From assembly GCA_963744935.1 (NCBI GenBank), contig CAVUVM010000012.1:372001-436000 (forward strand): 64,000 nt of DNA, given 5' to 3'. The notes under the pieces are model-generated. The model ran no database searches, was not told the DNA's origin, and saw only the letters and a program-made list of their open reading frames with translations. The position numbers and the translations under genes were made by a program. This DNA comes from Bog-473 sp963744935 (GTDB lineage: Bacteria; Actinomycetota; Acidimicrobiia; Acidimicrobiales; RAAP-2). The first letter of the stretch is position 1; each line of letters begins with the position of its first letter. This document shows positions 1-8,457 of the stretch, piece by piece.

Positions 1-1034
1 CCGAACCGCGGCAGGAGCACGCGATTGGACACCTGGGCCGTCGCGGCCAATGCAGCCACCAACGGGAGGAACGCAACGCCGGTCTTCACCGGGCTGAACC
101 CCAACGTGCCCTGCAGGTAGTAGGTCAGGAACAAGAAGACGCCGAAGATACCGACGCTCGCGAAGAGCATCGCCAACACGGATCCGCCTCGAGTTCGGTT
201 CAGCACGACCCGGGGCGGGAGCAGCGGGTATTTCGCCCTTGTCTCGAAAAAGGCGAATCCCGCAAGCAGGACCACCCCCGCCACGAGGAACCCGATCGTG
301 TAGGTATCGCCCCACGACGTGGTCTCGGCGTGCGAGAAACCGAAGACCAGACAGAACAGCCCGCCAGCCACCAGGAACAGGCCGGGGAGGTCCAAGGGAT
401 CGTGGTCAGCGCCGTGGTCGTCTTTCAACCAGAGCAGTGTGCCGCTGATGGCGCAGGCCGCAAAGACGAGGTTGACGAAGAGCGTCCATCGCCACGAGGC
501 ATAGGAGGTAAGGATGCCGCCGAGGAGAAGACCCAGTGCGCCACCTGCGCCGGCGATTGCGCCGTAGATCCCAAACGCTTGTCCGCGCTCTCCCGGATCA
601 GTGAAGGTGGTGGTCAAGAGGGCCAGCACCGAGGGGGCCAGCAACGCCCCGAAAGCGCCCTGGACGGTCCGGGCGATGACCAGCATTGTGAAGTCGACGG
701 AGGACCCACCGATGGCTGAGGCAACAGCGAAACCGACCAGTCCGATGAGGAGCGCCCGCTTCCGTCCCACCATGTCACCGATACGGCCACCGAGGAGGAG
801 CAGGCTGCCGAAGGCGAGTGAGTAGGCGGTGACGATCCACTGGCGATCGGCGTTGGAGAAATGGAGATCGTGCTGGGCGGTGGGGAGGGCGATGTTGACG
901 ATGGTGCTGTCGAGAATGACCATCAACTGGGCGGTGCCCAGCACCGCCAGAATCCACCACCGCCGGCTGTACTTGGAATCATCAACCGGGGTCCCGTCCG
1001 CACCGGCGTGCTCCATCGTCATCAACGTGGTCAT
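1..1034 (-). CDS. MFS drug efflux transporter, DHA2 (EmrB/QacA) type, 3' end outside window
   Basis: Read on the minus strand from an ATG at 1034 to the left edge, open for 344 codons without a stop, so the C-terminal part lies outside the window. Residues 41-51 (LDSTIVNIALP) are the DHA2-family motif in the first membrane helix, and residues 82-93 (GGRIGDMVGRKR) are MFS motif A between helices 2 and 3. Alternating hydrophobic helices follow. Proteins of this type are proton-driven exporters with 12 or 14 helices in the cytoplasmic membrane; the substrate cannot be told from the sequence. No regulator lies beside it within the window. A second in-frame ATG follows four codons after the first, so the start could be slightly later. 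Confidence 0.88.
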   Translation of the reverse strand, partial: MTTLMTMEHAGADGTPVDDSKYSRRWWILAVLGTAQLMVILDSTIVNIALPTAQHDLHFSNADRQWIVTAYSLAFGSLLLLGGRIGDMVGRKRALLIGLVGFAVASAIGGSSVDFTMLVIARTVQGAFGALLAPSVLALLTTTFTDPGERGQAFGIYGAIAGAGGALGLLLGGILTSYASWRWTLFVNLVFAACAISGTLLWLKDDHGADHDPLDLPGLFLVAGGLFCLVFGFSHAETTSWGDTYTIGFLVAGVVLLAGFAFFETRAKYPLLPPRVVLNRTRGGSVLAMLFASVGIFGVFLFLTYYLQGTLGFSPVKTGVAFLPLVAALAATAQVSNRVLLPRF

Positions 1035-1295
1035 TCGACTCTCCGCCGACGCACTTCATACCGCTTCTGATGTGTGGTCAAGTGAGGCACCCCCCATCTC
1101 TCGACGACAGCTCCTAGCTCCTATGTCACCCGAGTTGAGTCAAAGTATCGAGCCTTCCCGTTAGCGGTCGAACCTCTCGATTTTGCCGTTTGCCAGTTCC
1201 AGTATGACGGCGCACGTGTGTTCATGGTATTTCCGATGGGAGGTTTCGTCCCGAACAGACGCAAGATGGGTCGTTAGTTCAGCGTCGAGGGCGCA

Positions 1296-2177
1296 CTACT
1301 GCCGGTAGCTGCCAGTGCTGAATTCCTCGACGAGCCCGAGATGGGAAGGCCTCCAGCCGAGTTCAACGCGGGCTCTGGTCGCCTGGGTGCCCTGGTCGAG
1401 GAGGAGTACCTCCGCGAAGTAATCACCGAGACGCGAGCGCGCCTCGGCGTCGGACCCGGCCACGGCACCCGGTGCACCCACGGCGACGGCGGCCGCCTCA
1501 GTGAGTTCCGCGACGGTCGGGGTGAGCCCGTTCCCGATGGAGTAATAACCACGGGCTGAGTCATGCTCAAGAGCAAGGCGAAAGAAGTCTGCCAGGTCGG
1601 CAACGTGCACAGTCACCCAATGCTGCAGCCCTTCGCCAATCATGATCAGATTTCCGCCGTCGTCTCGTGGAGAACCAAGAAGCAGTCCAGGGATCCCACC
1701 TCCAGCGTCGCCGTAGGCAGAGCCGGAGACCGGGATGATTGTCCTCACGCCTTCCGCACTGAGCAGACGCCGCTCAATCGGCTCTTTCCACGCCACCATC
1801 GGCGGCGGGTTACGGGGAGAGTCTTCGGTAATGTTGGTGTTGGTTCCGTAGACCCAGAGACCGCTGATCTGAATGTGTGGCTTGCCACTACCGGAAAACG
1901 CTTCGATCACTGCATCTGCCATGGCGGAATCGAGGTCCGCGCTCGTGGCGTCGCCCGGACTAGCCGTGTGGATCGATCCGTCCAGATTCGCCAACACGCT
2001 CACGACCGCGGCTCGGTCGTACAAATCGACAACGGTCGCCTTGGCACCTTGGGCGGCGACCGCACTCGCTTCCTGCTCGCCACGGACAAGGGCGGTGACC
2101 TCGTGACCGTGTGCCACGAGCTCGGTGAGGACATGGGATCCGACAAACCCCGAACTGCCCGTGAGTGCGACGTTCAT
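1296..2177 (-). CDS. NAD-dependent epimerase/dehydratase-like protein (extended SDR)
   Basis: A 293-residue protein. The start at 2177 is chosen because it gives MNVALTGSSGFVGSH, in which the Rossmann glycine motif TGSSGFVG sits at residues 6-13, and because GGAGG lies 9 bases upstream; the frame stays open 84 bases further up without family resemblance. The protein resembles atypical SDRs that act on nucleoside-diphosphate sugars or flavonoid-like substrates. The usual YxxxK catalytic pair is not obvious: the region after the SG at about residue 105 reads LWVYGTNTN. It stands alone, with about 440 bases to the catalase gene upstream. Substrate unknown. Confidence 0.8.
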   Translation of the reverse strand: MNVALTGSSGFVGSHVLTELVAHGHEVTALVRGEQEASAVAAQGAKATVVDLYDRAAVVSVLANLDGSIHTASPGDATSADLDSAMADAVIEAFSGSGKPHIQISGLWVYGTNTNITEDSPRNPPPMVAWKEPIERRLLSAEGVRTIIPVSGSAYGDAGGGIPGLLLGSPRDDGGNLIMIGEGLQHWVTVHVADLADFFRLALEHDSARGYYSIGNGLTPTVAELTEAAAVAVGAPGAVAGSDAEARSRLGDYFAEVLLLDQGTQATRARVELGWRPSHLGLVEEFSTGSYRQ

Positions 2178-2618
2178 CTCGTTTACCTCCGAATTCCTGG
2201 CTGTTTGATCAGGCGGCCGAGGACTGTGACGCAGTAGCCCGCACCACGCGGCTACCGGCATCGAGCCTGAACAACAGAGCCACTGACGTCTCTCTATTGA
2301 TTGCTAGTCAGTTGAAGTTCCTTCTTCTCGAGCCGGTACTGCTCCCGGCCGGAGCACCGATCCAGACGAAGCTCTAGTTTATTCCATTGTACTTGCGTGG
2401 GCAAGCAAAAAATGGGCAGGTGGGACATACGGGACCCATACAGCTGGCAGGCGAGACCTTGCTGCGCCGCAAAAGTCGGGTTGTAGCGGGTTTTTGCGGG
2501 ATCCCACGACCCTCGGGGCAGTCTTCGGGACATTCGTAGGGGGCTCCACGGGAGGTCCAACGGGTAGCTCGGCGCCAGCGTTGCTGCCCCTCATTTCGAG
2601 CGGACGGGTCGATCCCGA
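2178..2618. other. Intergenic region, 441 bases, no gene seen
   Basis: No open frame here shows codon bias or family resemblance. Around 2485-2502 there is a direct pair GCGGGT/GCGGGAT that resembles the repeat pair seen 171 bases from the att cores further right, but no tRNA-derived core is present at the matching distance, so it is not called as an att remnant. It may carry the promoter of the epimerase gene; no clear -35/-10 pair was found. Confidence 0.5.
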
Positions 2619-4079
2619 TTAATGGTGTCCGGCACGGACGCCGGCCTCGACGGCGTCGCCGAGGTTCTTGTCCACGTTCCGCAAGTAGCCGAAGGCGCGC
2701 TGCAGAACGGGCTCGGTCACACCAGCAAGAAGAGCACCCACGATATTGCTGATCAGCCGCTCCCTCGCTGCGTCGTCCATGACGTCGCGGACCAGGACGC
2801 CGGCCTGGCTCCAGTCGTCGTCCTCGGCGTGCTCGACATAGGCAGCACGCATGATCTCTCCGTCGGCATACCAGCTCGCTGGCTTGTGGTGCTCGCTGTC
2901 AGCCTGCGGACCGTCCTTGGAGTTCGGAAAGTACACCGGGTCCGTCCGATTGACGATCCTCATCGCTCCGTCTTTGCTGTAGGTGTTGACCGGGGAGACG
3001 GGGGCGTTGACCGGGATCTGCTCGTAGTTCACGCCGAGTCGCGCCCGGTGCGCGTCCGCGTAGGAAAACAGGCGAGCCAGCAGCATCCGGTCCGGACTTG
3101 GGCCGATTCCCGGCACCATGTTGTTGGGCTGGAAGGCGGCTTGCTCTATCTCGGTGTGGTTGTCGACCGGGTTGCGGTCGAGGGTCACCCGGCCGACCTC
3201 CATCAGCGGATAGTCGGCATGCGGCCACACCTTGGTCAAGTCGAACGGGTTGAACCGATAGGTCTTGGCGTCCTCGAATGGCATGATCTGCACCTTGAGC
3301 GTCCAGCTCGGATAATCAGCCCGCTCAATCGCCTCGTAGAGGTCCTTGGTGTGATAGTCGGGATCGGTGCCGGCCAGTCGGTCGCCTTCGGCCTGCGTCC
3401 AGAACTCGATGCCCTGGTCGCTCATGAAGTGGTACTTCACCCAGACCCTCCCGCCCCGCGCGTTAATCCACATGTAAGTGTGACTGGAGTAGCCGTTCAT
3501 ATGCCGCCAGCTCCTCGGGAAGCCGCGGTCGCCCATGAGCCAGATCACCTGGTGCGCCGTCTGTGGCAGCAGCGTCCAGAAGTCCCACTGCATATCGTTG
3601 CTGCGGAGGTTGTTCTTGGCTAGCCGCTTCTGGGAACGGATGAAGTTCTGGAAGTGCATCGGGTCCTTGACGAAGAAGACCGGCGTGTCGTTGCCGACCA
3701 TGTCGTAGTTACCCTCGCTGGTGTAGAACTTCAGCGAGAAACCGCGCAGGTCCCGCCACATGTCGGGGCTGCCTCGCTCGCCCGCCACCGTGGAGAACCT
3801 GGCCAGCAGCGGCGTCATCGTCCCCGGCTGGAACACCGCAGCCTTGGTGAAGTCACTGACATCGTGAGTGATCTCGAATCGGCCAAACGCGCCGCTGCCC
3901 TTGGCATGCGGCTGTCGCTCTGTGATCCGCTCCCGATTGAAACTAGCCATCTGCTCTATCAGATAACTGTCCTGAAGCAGGATCGGGCCACCCGCGCCGA
4001 CGGTCAACGAATATTGATCGCTCTCAACGGGAATGCCGGCATCAGTCGTCTGGATCGGATTGCCATTCGTGTTGGTCAT
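2619..4079 (-). CDS. katA: Monofunctional heme catalase
   Basis: A 486-residue protein that breaks hydrogen peroxide into water and oxygen. The family core is complete: the catalytic histidine region HAKGSGAFGRFE near residue 62, the asparagine-containing VGNDTPVFFVKD, and the proximal heme-tyrosine motif RLFSYADAHRARLG near residue 340. Length fits small-subunit catalases of 480-500 residues. The start at 4079 (MTNTNGNP) is preferred over an in-frame ATG 36 bases upstream because GGAGATGAGGG directly precedes it and the homologous part starts soon after. It appears monocistronic. The symbol is used in the generic sense for a monofunctional catalase. Confidence 0.95.
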   Translation of the reverse strand: MTNTNGNPIQTTDAGIPVESDQYSLTVGAGGPILLQDSYLIEQMASFNRERITERQPHAKGSGAFGRFEITHDVSDFTKAAVFQPGTMTPLLARFSTVAGERGSPDMWRDLRGFSLKFYTSEGNYDMVGNDTPVFFVKDPMHFQNFIRSQKRLAKNNLRSNDMQWDFWTLLPQTAHQVIWLMGDRGFPRSWRHMNGYSSHTYMWINARGGRVWVKYHFMSDQGIEFWTQAEGDRLAGTDPDYHTKDLYEAIERADYPSWTLKVQIMPFEDAKTYRFNPFDLTKVWPHADYPLMEVGRVTLDRNPVDNHTEIEQAAFQPNNMVPGIGPSPDRMLLARLFSYADAHRARLGVNYEQIPVNAPVSPVNTYSKDGAMRIVNRTDPVYFPNSKDGPQADSEHHKPASWYADGEIMRAAYVEHAEDDDWSQAGVLVRDVMDDAARERLISNIVGALLAGVTEPVLQRAFGYLRNVDKNLGDAVEAGVRAGHH

Positions 4080-4462
4080 ACCCTCATCTCCTGCTTCTCC
4101 TTGGCCCATCTCCACCGACCTTGATCACTTTCGGCTCGAGTTAGAAACCAGGACTGGGCGCGCCCCTGACCGCCAGTCGGCCGGGGCACCCACTCGGTGG
4201 ACTCAGAGGTCGGGCCACGCGTGCCGACCCGGTGCCTTGTCGATCGTAAGCCTCGATTCCGAAATTGACCAGCACCAAATTCCCCCGACGCAAGTCGTGT
4301 TGCCGAGGCTCCCACACCCGGTGATGGTGGTCGCCCGCTTCATGTCACGCCCGATGGGATGGCCTCGAAATGGTCGCCTAGTTGGCTTTTGCCCGACGGA
4401 CACACTTCATTTTCAGATCCCACCTTGTTTGACCCGACTCACCCGAATCTGGAAGAACGCGG
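4080..4462. other. Intergenic region, 383 bases, no gene seen
   Basis: Lies between the start of the catalase gene and the stop of the hydrolase gene, both on the minus strand. Short frames on both strands lack protein-like composition. It must contain the catalase promoter, but I could not identify an operator or a convincing promoter by eye. Confidence 0.45.
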
Positions 4463-5284
4463 TCAGGACTCGATGAACGCCAGCAGATCAGGGTTGATCG
4501 TGTCGGCATCGATGATCGCCATGCCGTGTGACAATCCGGGATAGACCTTCAGAGTGCCGTTCTGCACTAGTTCGACGGCAAGAACGGAGGAGTCCTGATA
4601 GGGGACGATCTGGTCGTCTTCTCCGTGCATAAATAGCGCCGGCACGTCGATCTTCTTCAGATCCTCAGTGAAGTCGGTTTCGGAAAACTGCGCGATGCAG
4701 TCGTAGGACGCTTTGACGCCCGACTGCATGCCGAGCCGCCAGAACTGATCTCGGACGGCCTCGGAGACCTTGGCGTTCGGCCTGTTGTAGCCGAAGAACG
4801 CCATGCTCGTGTCCATGTAGAACTGAGGCCGGTTTTCAACGAGGCCGGCGCGAAGGCCGTCGAAGACCGACAGCGGGAGGCCACCGGGGTTGTTGTCGGT
4901 TTTCAGCATGAGTGGAGGCACCGCGCCAATGAAGACCATCTTCTGTAGACGCGACGTGCCGTAGCGGCCGACGTACCGTGCGATTTCACCCCCACCCATC
5001 GAGTGGGCGACCAGGGTGACGTTGTTGAGGTCGAGCGATTCGATCAACCCTGCGAGGTCATCGGCCCACGTGTCGTAGTCGTTCCAGTCCCACGTCTGGC
5101 TCGAACGCCCGTGACCACGACGATCATGCGCGACCACACGGTAACCCTGCTGGCCGAAGAAGAGCATCTGTGCGTCCCACGCGTCGGCATTCAGCGGCCA
5201 ACCATGCGAGAAGACGATCGGATCCCCCATACCCCAATCCTTGTAGTAGATCTCGGTTCCATCGTTAGTACTGAAGCGAGGCAC
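4463..5284 (-). CDS. Alpha/beta hydrolase, non-heme chloroperoxidase/arylesterase type
   Basis: A 273-residue single-domain hydrolase starting at a GTG with AAGGA upstream. The oxyanion region FSHGWP (residues 25-30), the nucleophile elbow HSMGGG with Ser95, an acid in HGEDDQIVPY (Asp224) and His253 in LSHGM give a complete catalytic triad in the right order. This family (non-heme haloperoxidases, arylesterases) hydrolyses esters and can perhydrolyse acetate. No signal peptide, so probably cytoplasmic. It follows the thiolase/DUF35 pair on the same strand at a distance of 388 bases, so it is likely transcribed alone. Confidence 0.9.
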   Translation of the reverse strand: MPRFSTNDGTEIYYKDWGMGDPIVFSHGWPLNADAWDAQMLFFGQQGYRVVAHDRRGHGRSSQTWDWNDYDTWADDLAGLIESLDLNNVTLVAHSMGGGEIARYVGRYGTSRLQKMVFIGAVPPLMLKTDNNPGGLPLSVFDGLRAGLVENRPQFYMDTSMAFFGYNRPNAKVSEAVRDQFWRLGMQSGVKASYDCIAQFSETDFTEDLKKIDVPALFMHGEDDQIVPYQDSSVLAVELVQNGTLKVYPGLSHGMAIIDADTINPDLLAFIES

Positions 5285-5672
5285 TGTGCGGTCCTTTCTT
5301 GATTTCTACGGTTCCCCTCTTACTGACGGCGCCGCAATGAGCTCTGGCGCAGGAACCACGGTCCCCCTTCGAGCATGCGCCGGAGAGCACATTCTTCGTA
5401 TCCCGTAAACGCGTATTTGTTACCGCCGTCTCATCCCGCTCCCTGGCCCGAGCTGTGGGCATAAGCGCCAGACGTGACCGTTCTCTCCGCCGGATTTTGT
5501 CGACCCTAAGACGACCTTGTCCCACGGGATGACCTGGTGGGCGAGCCCGCTCCTCCAACGGCGGGCATTGACGCAGTCGACCTCCAGATCTCGACGATCA
5601 CAACCTGGAGAGAGGCGGCTAGCGGCACCAAGGCCCGCCTTGACCAAGCTGAGGAGCGTAGGGATGTGGCCC
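5285..5672. other. Intergenic region, 388 bases, no gene seen
   Basis: Sits between the stop of the thiolase gene and the start of the hydrolase gene. Frames on both strands are Arg/Ser-rich and look non-coding. No strong hairpin with a T-run was recognised. Confidence 0.4.
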
Positions 5673-6815
5673 TCAGCGGGCGAGCACGGTGACTGCGGCG
5701 GTGCCGGGAGCCCCGTAGACCTGGGCATAGCCGACGCGTGGATCACCCTGCACTTGGCGGTCGCCGGCCTGGCCGCGGAGCTGGAGCACGAGTTCGTGGA
5801 CCTGGCGGAGGCCAGAGGCTCCGATTGGCTCTCCGTTGGCGATGAGGCCGCCGTCGGTGTTGATCGGCATTGGGCCCGTGATCTCGGTGGCGCCGTCGGC
5901 GAGAAGCTTCTCCTGATCGCCGTCAGCACAGAAACCGTTCTCAGCCATATGGATGACCTCAGCGCCGGCGTCGGTGTCCTGGACCTGAATCACGTCAACG
6001 TCCTCGGGCCCGATCCCTGCGTCTTCGTAGGCGGCGCGCGATGCGTACACGGTCGGGGCAACATCTTCCTCAACAGGAGCCCAGGTGGTGTTGACCTCGT
6101 AAGAGCCGTAGTTGCGTGTGCGAATGGCAGTCGCCTTCACGTACACCGGCGTATCCGTGAAGCGGTGAGCTATGTCGGCGCGACAGAGGACCACCGCCGC
6201 AGCGCCCTCGTCCGGAGCGCAGAACATGTACGAGGTAAGCGGGTAGTTGAGCATCGGGGAGCTGAGGATCTCCTCCTCAGTGATCGGCTTTCGGCGGAAG
6301 GCTTTCGGATTGAGGGCGCCGTTGCGGTAATTCTTCGCCGCCACCTTGGCCAACGTCGTCGGGGAAACGCCATGGTCGTGCATGTACTTGTTGATCTTCA
6401 TGCCAAAGAACTTGGTGGTGACGTACTGCCCGTTATCCCGATACCAGGCGGGCACGTTTGTGGTCGTCGGATCACCCTTGAACGAGCCGCGAGCGTGCTT
6501 ATCCGTGCCCACTGCCACGACGATGTCGCCGTTGCCGGAGCGAATGGCGTTTGCGGCCTGCTGGATCGTGGCAGCCCCGGTCGCGCACGCGCTGAACACG
6601 TGGATGAACGGCAGGCCGCTGAGGCCGAGCAGACCGGTGAGGGGGTCGGTCCAGACCCCCCAGCTCCCGCCGAAGGCGCACTGGACGTCGCTCCACGTCA
6701 CACCTGCGTCGGCCAACGCCAGCTCTACGGCGTCGGCGGCCATCTCGTACGGGGACTTGTCGCCGTGCCGACCGAAGGGGTGCAGCCCGATACCGATGAT
6801 CGCGACGTCGTCCAT
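5673..6815 (-). CDS. Thiolase-fold lipid-transfer (SCP-x/Ltp2-like) protein
   Basis: A 380-residue thiolase-fold protein of the SCP2-thiolase/lipid-transfer group. The nucleophilic cysteine is Cys77 in HVFSACATG. The C-terminal GHP motif of true thiolases is changed to GEPIGASG, so the His is missing, while a late YGAPGT stretch is present. This pattern, together with the DUF35 gene directly upstream, matches the Ltp2-type aldolases that form a complex with a DUF35 partner and cleave side-chain acyl-CoA intermediates; that assignment is inference from family knowledge. The upstream gene's stop codon touches this gene's ATG, so the two are translationally coupled. Confidence 0.85.
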   Translation of the reverse strand: MDDVAIIGIGLHPFGRHGDKSPYEMAADAVELALADAGVTWSDVQCAFGGSWGVWTDPLTGLLGLSGLPFIHVFSACATGAATIQQAANAIRSGNGDIVVAVGTDKHARGSFKGDPTTTNVPAWYRDNGQYVTTKFFGMKINKYMHDHGVSPTTLAKVAAKNYRNGALNPKAFRRKPITEEEILSSPMLNYPLTSYMFCAPDEGAAAVVLCRADIAHRFTDTPVYVKATAIRTRNYGSYEVNTTWAPVEEDVAPTVYASRAAYEDAGIGPEDVDVIQVQDTDAGAEVIHMAENGFCADGDQEKLLADGATEITGPMPINTDGGLIANGEPIGASGLRQVHELVLQLRGQAGDRQVQGDPRVGYAQVYGAPGTAAVTVLAR

Positions 6816-7253
6816 TCAGCGCTCCTCACTGTTCTGCGCACCGACGGGCGCGAAGGCGAACGTCATGATCTCGTTGCCGTCGTTGTCGACATAGAACGGG
6901 ACGATTCGGAGCACGACCTCCATGCCGAAGTCGAGCTCTTGGGGATCGCACGTAGTCAGCCGCGACTCGACGCGCACCACATCGTCGAGTTGCACCAGCC
7001 CAATCCCAAATGGCTCGAAGGACTGACCCGTCGGATCATCCTTGTAGTCGACGCTTGGAGGAAACTCCTGGGTCGTCCAAGACACGAGGGTGCCGCGGCG
7101 GGGTAGGGGGAGTTCGGCCATGCTCTGGGTGCCGCAGCGAGGGCACCGCGACTGCACCGGGAACGTGATCGCCCCGCAGCCTTTGCATTGGCCACCGAGC
7201 AGCTGCGGATCAACGGCCGGCCAAGTGAATACGTTCGCGATCGGATTCTGCAT
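6816..7253 (-). CDS. DUF35 OB-fold protein with zinc ribbon, thiolase partner
   Basis: A 145-residue protein with a rubredoxin-like zinc ribbon (Cys23, Cys26, Cys37, Cys40 in QCKGCG and RCPRCG) followed by an acyl-CoA-binding OB fold. Proteins of this family form heteromeric complexes with thiolase-fold enzymes and are usually encoded beside them. Here the stop TGA is directly followed by the ATG of the thiolase-like gene, supporting a stable two-subunit enzyme. It is the first gene of the pair and the last gene left of the island region. Confidence 0.88.
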   Translation of the reverse strand: MQNPIANVFTWPAVDPQLLGGQCKGCGAITFPVQSRCPRCGTQSMAELPLPRRGTLVSWTTQEFPPSVDYKDDPTGQSFEPFGIGLVQLDDVVRVESRLTTCDPQELDFGMEVVLRIVPFYVDNDGNEIMTFAFAPVGAQNSEER

Positions 7254-7347
7254 CAGTGCCCCTCTACCGTCGGACTCACCGGGATCAGGCTAGCCAACGC
7301 TTGTACAAACACGCTTGAGATTTTGAGCGCGAGTGGTCATATTCAAT

Positions 7348-7369
7348 CCGGGACATAGCAAAGTCCCGG
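7348..7369. other. Perfect hairpin, 7-bp stem
   Basis: CCGGGAC at 7348-7354 pairs with GTCCCGG at 7363-7369 around an 8-base loop. A third partial copy, CCGGGACTT, follows at about 7393. It lies upstream of the DUF35 gene and 86 bases left of att site A. It lacks a T-run, so it is not a classical terminator; it may mark the outer edge of the island region or be a regulatory hairpin. Confidence 0.4.
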
Positions 7370-7454
7370 CGCTCAGACCATAGGCCCAGAATTCCGGGAC
7401 TTCAGTCAACGCGTTCACCGACCTTCTGTGAACGACCAGCGACGACTAGCTGAG

Positions 7455-7643
7455 TGGCGGGGGGAGGACTTGAACCTCCGACCTTCGGGTCCTGAGACCC
7501 AGATGGGCCGTCTAGTCCGTTTTTGATCGTCTGCCGAGTGTTCTCAATCCAGACTTCTAAGTGGACGTATTGCTGACACGATGGGGTGACCTGGCGCGAA
7601 GCCGCAGACAAGAAAATCCGAATCCGTGGAATTTTCGTGGGAT
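7455..7643 (-). other. Att site A (left junction of cargo block 1)
   Basis: From 7455 the sequence follows the tRNA 3' half (acceptor strand, T-arm, variable region) with a single mismatch up to about 7490, then departs at the anticodon (GTCCTGAGACCC). CGTC follows at 7509, a TAAGTGG block at 7558 (+103), and GTGGAAT/GTGGGAT repeats at 7626 and 7637. It is probably the oldest junction because it is the farthest from the tRNA. It does not encode a usable tRNA. Confidence 0.75.
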
Positions 7644-7895
7644 GTCGAGGAGCCAGTTTGGTACGACCCGTTTTTCGGGGTGTGTGCCGGGTAATTCAGT
7701 CCGAAGCTTCGGCGGGTGGCGATGACGGTCATGCCACTCTCTATGAGACGGACGATCGCCCCCTAGACCTCCGCCGAGTCGGACTCCAGCGAGGGCGTCC
7801 GGTCGGATCCGAACGACAGCGCAGCCGTCGGGTTGACGACCTGCTGCCTTGGACTCGCGTGGGGGGAACGTCCAGACAGGGTGCCAGGCAAGATA

Positions 7896-7925
7896 TTGAC
7901 TGGATATATACACTCAGAGTATTCT
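7896..7925 (+). promoter_or_regulatory. Promoter with embedded PadR-type operator
   Basis: TTGACT at 7896-7901 and TATTCT at 7920-7925 form a -35/-10 pair with 18-base spacing. A 15-bp dyad (ATAC, CT, AG, GTAT arms; 7908-7922) lies in the spacer and overlaps the -10. The predicted start site is 7-8 bases past the -10, at or next to the ATG at 7933, so the mRNA would be leaderless. The position suggests that PadR represses its own operon; binding is inferred, not shown. Confidence 0.6.
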
Positions 7926-7932
7926 CTCAGGT

Positions 7933-8457
7933 ATGAGCGTTCCCATGGCCCTGCTCGGCCTCCTCGATCGCGAACCGAGCCACGGCTACGACCTGAAGCG
8001 CGATTACGACACCTACTTCGGGCGCGGCAGGCCGCTGCCCTACGGCCAGGTGTACGCCACGCTCTCCCGCCTGGCGAGAGACGGGAAGGCGATCGTCGGC
8101 GAGGCCGAGCCAGGAGCCGGACCCGATCGCAAGCGGTACAACATCACCGAGACCGGCCGGAACGAGGTCGAGGCGTGGCTCTCGGAGCCCATCCCCGCCG
8201 AGCCCCACCTGCAGACCGATCTGTTCGTGAAGGTCGTCCTGTCGCTGATGCTCGGTCGCCCGGCCGAGGAGTACTTGGACGCCCAGCGCGCCGCACACCT
8301 GCACCGGATGCGCGAGCTCACCGACCTCAAACAAAAGGGAACCCTGATCGATTCGCTCCTCGCCGACCACGGTCTGTTCCACCTCGAGGCCGACCTCCGC
8401 TGGATCGACCTCACGACCGCTCGCCTCAGCACGCTCGCCACGGAGGTTGCCTCATGA
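7933..8457 (+). CDS. PadR-family transcriptional regulator
   Basis: A 174-residue regulator with the N-terminal winged helix of PadR proteins (residues 1-80: ALLGLLDREPSHGYDLKRDYD, then YGQVYATLSRLARDGK, the recognition-helix region) and a helical C-terminal dimerisation part. It is the first gene of a four-gene unit: its TGA overlaps the ATG of the ABC ATPase by four bases. PadR proteins placed before ABC exporters commonly repress them until a toxic ligand binds. The dyad over its own -10 element fits autorepression. Confidence 0.9.
   Translation: MSVPMALLGLLDREPSHGYDLKRDYDTYFGRGRPLPYGQVYATLSRLARDGKAIVGEAEPGAGPDRKRYNITETGRNEVEAWLSEPIPAEPHLQTDLFVKVVLSLMLGRPAEEYLDAQRAAHLHRMRELTDLKQKGTLIDSLLADHGLFHLEADLRWIDLTTARLSTLATEVAS

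Noticed and set aside
2485..2502. Possible sixth att flank (GCGGGT/GCGGGAT pair)
   Set aside because: No tRNA-derived core 171 bases to the left, no CGTC and no +103 block at the expected places.
5517..7106. Long open frame on the plus strand over the thiolase/DUF35 genes
   Set aside because: It is antisense to two clear genes, has GC-rich mirror composition and no family resemblance.
7451..7530. tRNA gene at site A (and likewise at B, C and E)
   Set aside because: Only the 3' half is tRNA-like; the 5' half of the cloverleaf is absent, so these are att remnants.
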